Assembly (NCBI GenBank): GCA_022410635.1
Contig: JAJVDF010000279.1
Coordinates: forward strand, 685,633-749,632
DNA: 64,000 bases
Direction of reading: 5' to 3'
Origin: Tretioscincus oriximinensis
Lineage: Eukaryota; Chordata; Lepidosauria; Squamata; Gymnophthalmidae
Part shown: one piece after another, positions 9,901-21,352 of the stretch
Layout: every line of letters begins with the position of its first letter
Numbering within the stretch: position 1 is the stretch's first letter
The notes under the pieces: generated by a model
Seen by the model: the letters and a program-made list of their open reading frames with translations, nothing else
Told to the model about the DNA's origin: nothing
Databases searched by the model: none
Translations under genes and position numbers: made by a program

Positions 9901-10095
9901 AACTTTCTCCGAGGTAGGAGGTGCCTCTTTAAGAACATTTAAGAACGATTTCACTTTAATAAAGCAACATTTATAGTGTTTCCTTGAAACGTGTGTCCAC
10001 AGGCACAAACTCGCTGAGGATGCTGGTTTTAAAAAGGCTTTTTCTGTATACGGGTCCTCCAACCATCTTCCTGTAAGTAGAACACAAGTTTCCAT
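9901..10095. other. Unclassified sequence
   Basis: Nothing recognised. Confidence 0.4.
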
Positions 10096-10420
10096 GGGCA
10101 GAACTAGGTGCAGATTGGCTAAAAAAGCATCCTCCCTCCCAGGCCTAGTTGCAGTGCAGGCTGGGAGCTGTAGTCCGCAGGGCAGGTTCTACTGGCAGAC
10201 CCCACTGCCAGCACAACAGCAGCTCCGTTCCACCCTCCTCATATTTGGACTGCTGCTACTGCCAACTTCGTAAAGCTGCTGGGCATCCAAGCTTTTATAA
10301 TTATCATTTGTCATTGTGAAAATACGGCATACAAAAGCAGGCAGAAATACAAATAAGAACCATAAAACTAGAAACAGAAATTATGACTGAATGTGAGAAA
10401 CCAAAAGCTAGTTGTTTTGT
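10096..10420. repeat. Unnamed interspersed repeat (pair with 36272)
   Basis: Shares ordered blocks with 36272-36560: TGGCTAAAAAA near the start, AAGCTGCTGGGCATCCAA, TTTTATAA and AAAAGCAGGCAGAAAT. Same orientation in both. Family unknown. Confidence 0.55.
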
Positions 10421-10559
10421 TATTGTTTATAACCAAATATTCCCTCTATATATTCCTATATTCAACTAATATCTTTATATCGCTGAATATAAAAGTTTCA
10501 GTAATATAGTGCACAGTAAATTCTCTTTGAGAGTTACTCACAGTAGCCCTGAAGCACAT

Positions 10560-11640
10560 TTTCTCTATCATTGTTTTATTAACGATTTCTTTAAAAAAAA
10601 TGCACAAAGAATTACAATAAAATATGAAAGAGGAAAAGAAACAAGAAAAAGAAGGACAGATCAGGAATAAGAGTCACTTCAAATTGCCCTTTTGACGGTT
10701 AAGGATATGTTTATATTCACACCCCTCCCTAAATATTATAACTTCATGTATCCATTCAAACGTGCTAATGATCAAATCTCGAAATCCTCATTATTATATG
10801 CGCAACTAATTTCAGTCAAGGACAGAATGAAATTTATGGAATGTGGAGGACAGATTTAGGAATCAGTACAGAAGATATAGCTAGGGAGATTAGGAATATA
10901 AAAAAGCAAAAGTTTAACAAGTTGAAGGAGGCAAGAAGAAAAACTGTGCACAGCTATCTCACGTTATCCAAAACACAGACGGGAACTGTTGGCACGATGG
11001 AGACGGAGAGGAGCGTTTAACCACATTAATATGGGAATGTGATAAAGTGAAAGAGTCTTGGGAAATGAAAGAGAAAAAGATAAACTCAGAGATGGATACA
11101 CAGATAGCAATAATTAATAAAATGGGAGTATTACATACCGATATGAATACAATACTTAACACTGAAATAAAGTCAATTTCAGAGAAAAAGCCGTGTTAGT
11201 CCAGTAGAAAGTCCAGCAAAGGGGCTAGTTAGTAGCACTTTGGTACTCACAGGAGAAAAGTGGGTGGCAGAAGCTTTCGTAGACACGTCTAATTCTTCAC
11301 ATAGCATCTGAAGAAGTAGATGTGTCTACGAAAGCTTCTGCCACCCGCTTTTCTCCTGTTAGTCTCAAAGTGCTACTGGCCCCTTTGCTGGACTGAAATA
11401 AAGGGGATAATAGAAGCGTAATAATCATGCTGCTGGGGGTGGAAGGACAGTACAAAATGGACGATGGAAATGGTATAATATTGACTTATTAGCAGCAGAG
11501 AGTCTAAGTTGCAGAAATAATAATTTTGACAAAAGTAGGAAAGGTTAGAGCTTTTTAACAAAAACGGATGGTAGCGATATTGTATTTGGAGAACAGGACA
11601 AGAGGTGAAGCCAAGAAGCTGAAATTGGATTTATTTTTTT
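10560..11640 (+). mobile_element. Degenerate L1-like LINE, interrupted
   Basis: A-rich plus-strand sequence. Around 10980-11050 the frame reads NCWHDGDGEERLTTLIWECD, which resembles the Cys/His motif at the C-terminus of L1 ORF2 (C..H...E....H..W.C). Interrupted at 11173-11391 by a Penelope-like palindrome. No intact frame. Moderate confidence because only the C-terminal motif is recognisable. Confidence 0.5.
11173..11391. mobile_element. Penelope-like (PLE) palindrome with hammerhead-like core
   Basis: Two inverted arms share AAAGTCCAGCAAAGGGGC, AGCACTTTG, GGAGAAAAG and GGCAGAAGCTTTCGTAGACA. Flanked by a perfect 12-bp duplication ACTGAAATAAAG (11161-11172 and 11392-11403). The right arm reads CTGAAGA, stem GTAGA-TGTG-TCTAC, GAAA, then GCTTCTGC: the order of a hammerhead ribozyme core as known in Penelope-like elements. 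The base expected to be U before the cleavage site is C here, so activity is doubtful. Confidence 0.65.
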
Positions 11641-11750
11641 CACTATAGCTGAATGTCAATTAGCTTTATGGTTATAAGACCCTAGAGGGAGGGAAAGAGG
11701 ATTTTTTTTTGGGCAAATAGTTGGAAATGGTTTAAAGGACATTGATTATT

Positions 11751-11800
11751 CATACATACATACATACATACATACATACATACATACATACATACATACA

Positions 11801-11830
<30 letters not shown>
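11751..11830. repeat. CATA tetranucleotide microsatellite
   Basis: About 20 uninterrupted CATA units. Confidence 0.98.
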
Positions 11831-11831
<1 letters not shown>

Positions 11832-12578
11832 GCACGCAGACAAACACAAACATTTATTGTGTATGCAATGACATCATTGTATTAAATTGGAACCTAATAC
11901 AGTATTTGAAAAACGGGGGAAAAGAAATCCCAACATCTGTATTTCTCTTCCAAACTTTAGAATCCTTTTGTACTGCTTATTAAAAATGTTCTTATTGATT
12001 ATATTGTAGAACCTTTGTGCAGAGTTCTATAAACTTGCCTCACCCACCAATTTCTTAAAGAAAAAATAAGTTTTTAACCTCCACTTCCATTATTAAACAA
12101 ATCTGCCAGGGAGACACCACACTTTCATGGCTTCAGAAGTTTTTCTTTTTCTTTTGAAGATACGCCAATAGAGGCAAGTCAACACCCAGCAGTTTTCCTT
12201 TTGAACATGGTAATAATTCTATCATCGAATCATTATGCCTGACATTCTGCACACCAAGTCGCTTCATAAAGAGAAAGCAATACACGAAATTTACAAGCCA
12301 AACTGGTTCTGCGAAGAGAGGACCCTCCAAAAATCTTTTAGCACTTGCCTAATCTTTCAGTGAGGAGCTTTTGATTCTACCACGGGGTTTCGCCACACAA
12401 CAAATAGGTCATTCATATCTTTTCAGCCTACCGCTGCCCTCATTCAAGGAAATGAATTGGGCCCGCTTCAAAGCTCATTCAATGGGATTCCTCTGCTTGA
12501 TTGTGGAAAATTTGAAGCAAGGCCAAAAAGTTCAAAAGGTTTATATAACTGTGCTGATCCCACAGACCCTTAAAGGGA
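11831..12578. other. Unclassified sequence
   Basis: Nothing recognised; 12360-12560 has mixed composition and no repeat signature. Confidence 0.4.
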
Positions 12579-12820
12579 AATAAGAACATAAGATGAGCCT
12601 TGCTGGATCAAGGCCAGAACCCACCTAGTCCCGTACTTTGTCTCACCCAATGGCTTCTTGAACGTCTCGAGCGAAAGACAAAAGACTCCCCTGGTTTCAA
12701 CTCCTAGCAAATAGCTCTTAGAAGCATTCGTTCCAACCTAGAAGTAGTCCCTAGCCATCGATACACCAGAACTGAAGCATTTCGTTTTCTCCAGCCTAAC
12801 CCAGTCCCCAGTCATTGGAG
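12579..12820 (-). mobile_element. Diverged CR1-type 3' end, antisense
   Basis: Starts AATAAGAACATAAGATGAGC and CTGGATCAAGGCCAGAACCC, the antisense of a CR1 3' end, but the following 200 bases differ from the common subfamily in this window. Probably another CR1/L3 subfamily. Confidence 0.6.
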
Positions 12821-12871
12821 GGATTCCAATGTGCCTTCCAAGTATGTGTGGCTCTTTCTGCGCAATAGGAA

Positions 12872-13038
12872 TGGTTAAGCAACCATTTGCAGGGAGTCAC
12901 GAACAGGAGCAGCATATTTTGCTTTCCTCTGTTCGGACTGCCCAGGTGCATCTGGTGGGCCTCTGTGTGACACAGAATGCTGGACTCGATGGGCTGTGGC
13001 CTGATCCAGTATGGCTCTTCTTATGTTCTTATGTTCTA
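12872..13038 (+). mobile_element. CR1 LINE 3' end, sense, young
   Basis: CATTTGCAGGGAGTCACGAA to GTATGGCTCTTCTTATGTTC, nearly identical to the other young copies. Strongly 5'-truncated. Confidence 0.92.
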
Positions 13039-13438
13039 ACAGGGATTTATTCAATTTGGCTCAGTCTTGCTGGACCATGCCTGCGTGGGAAGAGGGATAA
13101 CAGAAGCAAAAGGAATGCTGTTTGTAATTAATTTTAGTGGATATTAACCTTTTGTCATTACTTAAATCTGTCAGTCCAAATCTTGGATGCAACTTTACAT
13201 GTGCTTTTGGCCTCAGCCTACATAACATGGGGTAGGGTGGATGGGTGGGATGTTTACATCCTATTTTCTTTATTAGGGGTACATCCCACCCATATTACAC
13301 CCCTGGCTTGTGCAGCATTAAGTCAATTTATGTCTTAATGGTTCTTCTGAGGTTTCCAAAGAAATAAACAGTTGTCCAAGGTTGCTTGGAACCCAGGTTC
13401 CCTATAATGGGAATTGTTTATGACCCAATTCATGCAAA
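13039..13438. other. Unclassified sequence
   Basis: Nothing recognised. Confidence 0.4.
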
Positions 13439-13572
13439 CCAGGGGTGTAGTGAGGTCCCTGGCCCCCTGAAGGTTTGAGTGTTATGGGGGGGGGCAGTGA
13501 GCCTGGTCCCTCCTGCCCACTGTGGCTCCTTTCCTTATTTTTGCACGCTTCAGCACAGCACGGGATCTTTAA

Positions 13573-14553
13573 AACATAAGAACATAAGAAGAGCCATACT
13601 GGATCAGGCCACAGCCCATCGAGTCCAGCATTCTGTGTCACACAGAGGCCCACCAGATGCACCTGGGCAGTCCGAACAGAGGAAAGCAAAATATGCTCCT
13701 GTTCATGACTCCCTGCAAATGGTATTTCAGGAGTCCTGCCTGTGGCTCCATCCCGGAGGCAACATCCAGACATCCATCCTAGTATCCATTTATACCTTTA
13801 GTGTCCATAAACCTGTCTAGTCCTGTCTTGAAACTATCCAAGCTGTTAGCTACCACTACCTCTTCAGGAAGTAAATTCCACAGGCCAATGACCCTCTGGG
13901 TGAAAAAATACTTTCCTTTGTCTGTTCTCACTTTTCTACCAACAGTTTTAAGGAGTGCCCTCTGGTCCTTGTGTTGTGTGATAGAGAAAACATTTTTTCT
14001 CTATTCACCCTGTCGATCCCATGCATGATTTTGTACACTTCAATCAGATCACCCCTCAAACGTCTCCTTTCAAGGCTGAAGAGGCCCAAGCGTTGCAGCC
14101 TTGCTTCGTAAGGGAGGTGCTCCAGACCCTTGATCATTTTTGTTGCCCTTTTCTGCACCTTCTCCAGTTCCAAAATATCCCCCTTGAGATGTGGTGACCA
14201 GAATTGAACACAGTATTCCAAATGTGGCCGCACCACAGATTTATAAAGAGGCAAAACAACATTTGCTGACTTGTTTTCGATTCCTTTCCTAATTATCCCC
14301 AACATGGAATTTGCCTTTTTTGCTGCTGCTGCACACTGGGTTGACATTTTCATTGAATTGTCCACTAGCACCCCAAGATCCTTTTCTTGCTCGGTCACAG
14401 AAAGCTTGGTTCCCATCAGGTGGTAGGAGTATTTTGGGTTCTTTGCCCCAATATGCATGACCTTGCACTTGCTTAAGTTGAAGTGCATTTGCCACTTTGA
14501 TGCCCACTCACCCAATTTCAATAAATCACTCTGGAGTGCCTTACACTCTTTGA
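13573..14553 (-). mobile_element. CR1 LINE, young, 5'-truncated, ~980 bp
   Basis: Antisense from the TTCTTATG-type tail through the 3' UTR into the C-terminal half of ORF2. Truncated at ACTCTGGAGTGCCTTACACT. The coding part is open without stop or frameshift, which points to a recent insertion. Confidence 0.95.
13928..14521 (-). pseudogene. CR1 ORF2 C-terminal fragment (197 codons open)
   Basis: C-terminal part of the CR1 reverse-transcriptase polyprotein. Residues 1-20 (KLGEWASKWQMHFNLSKCKV) follow the RT catalytic centre in complete elements; VTEQEKDLGVLVD sits at about 43-56; VVRPHLEYCVQFWSPH at about 109-125; [20 protein letters not shown] at about 149-170; the end is LSHNTRTRGHSLKL. The YADD-type active site and the endonuclease lie upstream and are absent. 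The ATG is internal and has no meaning as a start. Non-functional by truncation although the frame is undamaged. Confidence 0.9.
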
Positions 14554-14701
14554 CACTCTAATTACTACACCATGCTGAAGAGCTTAAAATAAGATAAGAA
14601 GCCAGAGCAGGAGGGGGCCCCAGTGGAAGGAGGGTCCAGCAGGAGAGGGCCCCTTTGTTAATCTGCCTCAGGGTCCCCAAGACCCTAGCTTTGTCTCTGG
14701 A

Positions 14702-15720
14702 ATAAAGACCCAGCTTTCAAAGCTCTGAAGGATAGACTGACTATAACAAGTTGTAACTTTTTCCAGGTTAAGAAACATAGTCCAATTTGCTTTTAGCTTT
14801 ATTTATAAAAACCATAAAAATAGCGAAGGATATACAGGTTACTTCATCATATAGGAACATGGTGATAAGCTATAATATCAACATTCCAGTGATCCCACAG
14901 GAAATGTGCTGCTTAGTAGACATTGAAGATCATACGTTACCATCTGGCAGTAAACATGTACGGACTGGTTTTAGCTAGAGAACCCAACACCCCATACACA
15001 TTGTAGCCACTCAGCTACAATGATGATAATGTCTGGTATGATGCCGATACGAATTATTTTCACTTCCAAGCAGCCTGGTAATTCAAATACTCAGCACAAT
15101 TTTCCTCAATGCCACATCACGGCAATTGTACTGTATATGCCAGAAGGCCATAATACAATTCAAATATACACAATTCATATTATATATAAAACTGAAGCAC
15201 ATGAAGTATATGGATCAGAAAACAAACATTAAAATTTCCCATAACATGCCGCTTCTGAACAATCCAACATCCAGTCTTAATAATCGCCCTGGGATCCACA
15301 ATGTTTCAAAGGCTGCAAATCATTGTTCTCTCTGCAATTTGTTCCATGAGACCCTGCCAAAAGGCAGCAGAAGAGAGAGTCCCATTCCGGGGAACAAACA
15401 CGTTTGAAACATTATGCAGGAAAAATATCCAATGGATGCGTCCAGTGATGAAAGGAAATATTAGTGAAGTAAACAACAATATACAGTNGAAACCTATCCA
15501 AAATATCATTGGCCAACAGTTTTGCCTTCCCCCAGAACTAGCTATAATACATCTGTGGGGAGATAACAACTTCAAAATCCATAACAAACCTTAATAAATT
15601 TCATGATTGTGCGGCCCAAATTATTCATCACAAGATCTTGGAAAAGGCTTCCAAGCCGATGCAATGTTACCATAAATTCTGGCCCCATTCCTCAAAACAT
15701 GNAACATGGAATGGCTCAGT
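14702..15720. other. Unclassified sequence
   Basis: Three overlapping plus-strand frames of 60-97 codons between 14787 and 15594 look like one frameshifted coding-like stretch, but I recognise no family. Confidence 0.35.
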
Positions 15721-15721
15721 G

Positions 15722-16021
15722 CAAGCACGGATGGCTCAAGTCACTTAGGAAACTGTCTCTCACCTGGGAGATGGGGTTTCCAAGCCCCGTGTGGGACGTG
15801 GGGAGGGGTGAGCCCTTTCGACTAGCCTGTAGCTCTAGCCAACCCAGCTATTCGAAAGCATGAATTGCAAGAAATTGCAACTGACTACAAGCAGATACAT
15901 GGGAACCACCAGAGTCTGGTGGAGAAGNTAGAATGTAAGCCTTTGGGCAAAAATACCCTTGTAAGTTGCTTTGAGTCCCTTTGAAAGGTAAGAAAAGCGG
16001 GGTATAAGAACAGAGTTCTTA
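15722..16021 (+). mobile_element. tRNA-derived SINE, sense, full length
   Basis: Head ACGGATGGCTCAAGTCACTT, B-box-like region, GAATTGCAAGAAATTGCAAC body, tail AGTTGCTTTGAGTCCCTTTG and AAAAGCGGGGTATAAGAAC. Ends in TTC then passes directly into the TTTA run of an antisense L2. Confidence 0.9.
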
Positions 16022-16084
16022 TTTATTTATTTATTTATTTGTACTTATACACCCTATACCCAAAGGTCTCAGGGTAGCCAGCCA
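16022..16084 (-). mobile_element. L2 LINE 3' end, antisense
   Basis: TTTATTTATTTATTTGTACT, then CCCAAAGGTCTCAGGGTAGC: reverse of the L2 terminus. Confidence 0.7.
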
Positions 16085-16212
16085 TAGGTTTTGTTGCTTT
16101 CTCCACAACAGACACCCTGTGGAGTAGGTGCAGCTAAGAGTTCACAGAACTGTGACTGGCCCAAGGTCACCCAGCTGGCTTTCATGGAGGAGTGGGGAAT
16201 CTCCTTCTCTTA
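16085..16212 (-). mobile_element. MIR/CORE-like SINE, antisense
   Basis: CACCCTGTGGAGTAGGTGCA, GACTGGCCCAAGGTCACCCA and GCTGGCTTTCATGGAGGAGT. Lies against the L2 end, as if part of one composite unit. Confidence 0.75.
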
Positions 16213-17265
16213 TACGATCATTTTGTTTAAAAAAAAGGAAACTGGAATTTCAACTTCCAACAACACTAACTGACACTATTTGACACAAATAGATCAAACT
16301 CATCTTTAGTTCCTACTTTATAGAACAGTATAAGGTGTCACCCAGCAAACTGAGTTACATATAAACTAAGACAGATGTGATCAAGACTAAGAACTAACAT
16401 TATGGAATCACTGAATTAAATGGTCAGAAATGGGGAATTTAACTCGGGTGTTCACGAGTTCATATTATGGAATCAACAAACATGAACTTGGGTACATTTG
16501 GGAGACGGTGGAGGTCAGATAGACAGCATAGTGGTCCTGTGGTCCATCAGATCATGGAGACTCAAAAACTACTAAACAACAACTGCTATTACTTAGAAGT
16601 ATTGGCTGCATCTACATAGAGCCTTCTTCTGGGCTGTCCCTCGGCCAAGCTCTGCCCCAAGATGTGACCCAGAATAAGGACCCACCTAGTGCTTTGCTTC
16701 AGGGTCATAGTCAGGAATCATGAATGCCTGATCATTCTTCCTCCCTCTTTGCCAAGTAATTTCAATCGCTCTAGTAAAGTCATGATGATTAATTTCATCC
16801 CATAAATTTTCTCCCCTTGCCTTGTCTGCATTTGGCTTCATAACATGAGAAGAAATTGCTTTCACCATATCAAATAAGCCTTGATTTGCTGACTAAGAAG
16901 AATTGGGAACAGGCAGGCAAAAGGAGATTATTCTCAATTCAAATGATGTGGCAGTTTTAAAAAGGTAGGAGAATCCACCCCGTAAGTTCTCGATATATGA
17001 ATGCTATTTTAAAGGACTTTAGCGGAGACTTTAAAATAACTTCCTAAAAGGGAGACGTATTTCTTCATCTTCCTTCACAGGTTTGCTTAACAGTTGGGAG
17101 GAAAAATGTAGCAGAACTCCACGGTCTCACAGTTTCCATCACTGCATTCATATATTTGGCATCTCCACCTTATAGGCAAACAGTATTGTAACCTCACCAA
17201 GCTTTTAGGAAACGCTAGAAGGAGTTAAACTCAAAACAACAAACAGCCCAGGAAGCTATTGAAGA
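16213..17265. other. Mostly unclassified; fragment of repeat P
   Basis: 16605-16684 (GCATCTACATAGAGCCTTCT to GACCCAGAATAAGGACCCAC) is a piece of repeat P. The rest is unrecognised. Confidence 0.45.
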
Positions 17266-17267
17266 AG

Positions 17268-17599
17268 GAAAAAGAAAAAGAAAAAGAAAAAGAGGAAGAG
17301 GAAGAAGAAGAAGAACTGAGTTCTTATACCCCGCTTTTCTCAACTTTCAAAGGGACTCAAAGCAGCTTACAATTTGCCTGAAGGCTGACATTCTATCTTC
17401 CCCACCAGGCTCTGGTGGTTCCCATTTATCTACTTGCAGTCATTTCCAATTTCTTGCAATTCTTGCTTTCAAACAGCTGGGCTGGCTAGAGCTAAAGGCT
17501 AATGGATGGTGCTCACCCCTCTCCACGTCTGACACAGGGCTTCAAAAGCCCATCTCCCAGGTGAGAGACGGATTCCTTAGCAACTGAGCCATTCATGCC
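17268..17599 (-). mobile_element. tRNA-derived SINE, antisense, with GAAAAA/GAA tail
   Basis: Purine tail first (AAAAAG then GAA units), then TTATACCCCGCTTTTCTCAA, AAGGGACTCAAAGCAGCTTA, body, and head TTAGCAACTGAGCCATTCAT. Confidence 0.92.
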
Positions 17600-17765
17600 T
17601 GCAGAAGAAGACCTTGACCTTCTCACCAGAAGAGACTCAGAGCACCTTACAAGGTTATTTTTCACCTGCAGACTTATAACTTTCTTTGCTTTTGAATAGT
17701 TAAGTTGGCTGGGGCTGAGACCAGTAGAGGGCCCCACTCCACAGCCGAAACATAGGAAGGTATTG
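17600..17765 (-). mobile_element. Second SINE, antisense, abutting and degraded
   Basis: GCAGAAGAAGACCTTGACCT, then CAGAAGAGACTCAGAGCACC and a shortened body. Different subfamily, close to the copy at 53647. Two SINEs stand in tandem orientation. Confidence 0.7.
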
Positions 17766-19659
17766 AACCATCTTGTTCCGCAGGATTCACCCATGTTGGG
17801 GACCATAATGGTAGCATTAAAGAATGGAGAAAATAGGTAAGAACCACTTACTCATGAGGGAAAGAATCTAACAATCCTTGACTTCTAATCACATCTGACA
17901 AACCTGGACTGGGCACGTCCCTGGCTGCTTAGTTTAGTCACCATCAATCCCAAGACCCCCTCAGTGTAGAAATACCTCTTGCGCTAACAATCCGCCTCAA
18001 GAGAAAATAAGTCGTCTGTGGGGAAGTGAATGGATTGCAAATCAGCCTCCTTTCTTGAAAAATAAAAAGAATTAAAATGGGAGAAGAGATTTGTTCCATT
18101 TATTTCCATTGGCATTTTGAACAAGATATTTAGGAACATATTTATGTTGACAAATGATTTATCAGTGGTACTTGACATTGTCATCTGATTATTCCCTGAA
18201 GCAAGAATTAATATTGTTTTATCTTAGGCAACTTCCAGTTCTGCACATTTGTTTCTCCTTATCTTGCATCTGAGCTAACTCACGGGTCAGTCTCCTTCTT
18301 AACAAATTCAACTTTTCTAAGGAATTGTAGGCATCGATTTGCTAGAGGAAGGGCAACCAAGTACGGTCTGCAAACGGAACATTTACATTTATTTCGAGTG
18401 GTCATGCATTCCAATATCTGACCTTGAGAATGCTTTAGCGGCCTTTAATAGTTGGATGTTAAAACATTTTTAGGAATAATGGTAGGGGCAAGCTAGGGGC
18501 AATGGAGGCAGTTCCTTAGAACTTAAGTCTACTTTCCTTTTCTAGTTCAGGAATCTTCTAATTCAGGGTGGGCCTCTGTGTGCGTAGTTTATTAAGGGCC
18601 CCACTACATGACTAGTTTAAACCCGGAATCTAAAAGCGATTACGAGTTTGACTCGTCTTCACTTACCTACAAAATCCATGTGGAGCTGGCAAGAGGAAGT
18701 AGGGAAGATGCTACCATGCATGTTAGCCAGCTGCGATTCTGCAGTCCTGTATCCTTTTTGCAGTATCTGAATTCCCACCACAGCACAGCACACACCAGAT
18801 TGCTCAATGGGAGAGCAGACATTTCATGCTGATTCCTGAAGGATCAGCAGGCAGATATTCCAGTGCACAGAGCTTTTTCCCAAAGGATAATAAAAGCTCC
18901 GTTGCAACATGAAGTGGAGTCATCATTATGTAAGTATTANTGTGGTCCCAACCCCTTGTGTGCCTGCAGCCATAGTTTGCATTATCAACTACACCTGATG
19001 AAATTCCTTCCCACACATAGCTTTCAAAATTATAGGAGCTCTGTGTTCTTTTCCACATTGCAATCCAGAGCAGGCCGTGTTTCATCAACCACGATAAGGT
19101 ATAGAGAATGATGCAAGTAGCATTTCAAACAGAATATCACAGTTTAGGGGCTATCACAGACTCCTCCCAAGGAACTCACGACAGAACTGCCAAATAACTA
19201 AGCGCTCCTTTAGATATTCGGGTCGAAATCAGTTAGGACTTTATGAATTTGAAATTAAGAGTTGAATTGGACTCAACAGCAAACTGGACACCAATCTACA
19301 GTTTTGCAGTTAAGCACTCCAGGATCAAACTTTCATTCCACATCTGATTTCTTGCTGTCATCTCTCTTTTCAAGTTCCACTAACATTTGACTGAATGCTT
19401 TCCCCAAGACTGCTGTCAAGAATAACAGAAATGCTGACACGATTGCCAGCACTGTGGTTAGTTCTGAACTGTGGTGGTAAGCCAGCCCTAAAAATAGTGT
19501 CAGCTATCATTTTCTGAGTCAGCATGGCTGGATATCTGGGCAAAATTCCTCAGCATAGTATCACAACAGGTTCTTTAGTGTGTGGAGAACACCGCAAAGG
19601 GAAGAGTGACTTTCCATAATCCTTATAATGCTACGCCAAAAGACCTCTCCAGATATATG
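17766..19659. other. Unclassified, one shared block
   Basis: 18893-18980 (GTTGCAACATGAAGTGGAGT, CATCATTATGTAAGTATTA) resembles 43466-43545, so at least this part is an unnamed repeat. 18598 begins GGGCCCCACTACATGACT, which may be a MITE end. No gene seen. Confidence 0.4.

Positions 19660-19727
<68 letters not shown>
19660..19727. repeat. CAT trinucleotide microsatellite
   Basis: About 22 uninterrupted CAT units. It yields a poly-His or poly-Ile frame with no gene context. Confidence 0.98.
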
Positions 19728-19729
<2 letters not shown>

Positions 19730-20649
19730 GATTTGATGGAACCCCGTCAAGGCAGAAAGTTCACTTTCCCTTCGTATCTAGTTTTCTCTTTGAAACAAGA
19801 GAACAAGAGAAGAGCAGGGCGGACCAGGACACATCTCATCTAGTCCAGCAACCTGTCATACATTTTCAAACCGACGGCACCTTCTCCCACCTTCTCTCAA
19901 CCCCAGGCAAATGTCATTTAGGGGCATTTTGTCTGTCACTCAGAGCTGGAGGCGGCTGTAAGAGTAATCATGAAATGTAGTCTCCCTCTTTGAGTGACAA
20001 CGTGCCCCTAAATGACATTTGCATGGAGTCGCCAGAAGGTGAAGAGATCTGCCTTCTGTTTGAAGCTCTTCTGGTAATACATTCTATAAACCAATGTCCC
20101 TCCACACGAAATAATACTTCCCTCGTCCATCCCAACTCTCCTGCCCATCTGTTTCATACAACTAGTGGAAAAGAATTTTTCTGTTAACATTTACCACATC
20201 AAGCATGATTTTGCATAATTCTAACTTCAGTTTTATATATATCGTGGCACTTCTCCTAAGAGTGGAAAGCTTCGGATGTTGTAACCTAGTCTCAAAATGG
20301 AAGGTGCTCCATCTCCTTCGTCATTCTGATGCTCTTTTCTGTAACTTTTCTAATTCCACAACTTTTTTTAGAAGTGTGATGACTAGAATTAATACCTAGA
20401 GGCACCCTCTATAAAGCCTATTTCATACTGCTACTTCGTGAGTTCAGTCTTTAAAAAAGCACCGCGTTCGCAGTGTACATGCATAGAAATCATCCATGTA
20501 ATTAAAACTTAATTACAGTCGGTGGGGTTTCATCACGCACCTTGTCCTCAGTGAACAACTATGGAGGCTACATGTAGAGCATCACGGGGTTCCCAGAAGT
20601 TTAACGATATACATTTCTAACAATATTTAAGGGCCTGGCCAAGATTTTG
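19728..20649. other. Partly CR1-like, otherwise unclassified
   Basis: 19800-20400 has scattered weak CR1-like antisense phrases (GGACACATCTCATCTAGTCC, TTGCATGGAGTC, CATTCTATAAACCAATG, CATGATTTTGCATAATTCTA), consistent with a very old CR1 copy. Nothing else recognised. Confidence 0.4.
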
Positions 20650-20946
20650 TGGACACGGCTAGCTCAGTCGCTTAGGAATTCACCTCTCAGCTGGGAGATG
20701 GGGTTTGGAGGCCCTGTGGGGGACGTGGGGAGGGCTGAGCACCTTCCACTAGCCTGTAGCTCTAGCCAACCCAGCTATTCGAAAGCATGAATTGCAAGAA
20801 ATTGCAACTGAATGCAAGTAGATACATGGGAACCACCAGAGCCTGGTGGGGAAGATAGAATGTCAGCCTTCGGGCACAATATATCCTTGTAAGCCGCTTT
20901 GAGTCCCTTTGGAAGGTGAGAAAAGCGAGGTATAAGAACCAAGTTC
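20650..20946 (+). mobile_element. tRNA-derived SINE, sense, full length
   Basis: Head ACACGGCTAGCTCAGTCGCT, ATGGGGTTTGGAGGCCCTGT B-box region (mutated), GAATTGCAAGAAATTGCAAC body, tail AAGCCGCTTTGAGTCCCTTT, GCGAGGTATAAGAACC. No GAA or TTC expansion in this copy. Confidence 0.93.
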
Positions 20947-21063
20947 AGCCACCTTATCACCTACCACAAAGGGCAAATGAGCAAAGTAATTTTCTCTACA
21001 TTTGTTTTTTTAACAAAAAAATTAAAGGATTTCAGTTTTGGGATCTGGAGAATATGTGGCCTC

Positions 21064-21352
21064 TTGGCACGAATGGCTCAGTCGCTAAGAGCTGGTCTTT
21101 CAACTGAGAGATCTGATTTCGAGGCCCTGTGTTAGCCGTGGAGAGGGGTGAGCACCCTCTACTGGCCTTCAGATCTAGCCAATTCAGGTATTCGAAAGAA
21201 AGTAGATTTTCAATCTGCATTTTAATTAGATGAATGAGCACCACCATTAACATGCCAGGAAAGGTAGAACAGATGGATGAAAATTAACCTTGTAAGCCAC
21301 TCTGAGTCCCTTCAGGTAAGAAGGGCAGGGCTTAAAAAACAGGTTCTTCTTC
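21064..21352 (+). mobile_element. tRNA-derived SINE, sense, second subfamily
   Basis: Head GGCACGAATGGCTCAGTCGC, GATCTGATTTCGAGGCCCTG; the body carries AATCTGCATTTTAATTAGAT in place of the GAATTGCAAG block, matching the copies at 49384, 50776 and 52147. Tail TTGTAAGCCACTCTGAGTCC then TTCTTCTTCC. Confidence 0.9.

Larger units (their letters stand above)
13439..14701. mobile_element. Possible hAT-like element hosting a CR1
   Basis: Left end CCAGGGGTGTAGTGAGGTCC resembles the CAGGGGCGTAGC end seen in many vertebrate hAT elements; right end, inverted, CCAGAGACAAAGCTAGGGTC. Between them lies a CR1. I find no clear 8-bp duplication, so this is weak. Confidence 0.3.

Noticed and set aside
13439..14701. 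Confident hAT call for the CR1 host sequence
   Set aside because: The ends only partly match and no 8-bp duplication is visible, so it is listed at low confidence.
19582..19980. 132-codon frame with a long poly-His stretch
   Set aside because: Translated CAT microsatellite; no homology or gene structure on either side.
20650..20720. tRNA gene
   Set aside because: A- and B-box-like sequence is present, but it is the SINE head: the cloverleaf is degraded, the 3' end runs into the SINE body, and the same unit is repeated many times.
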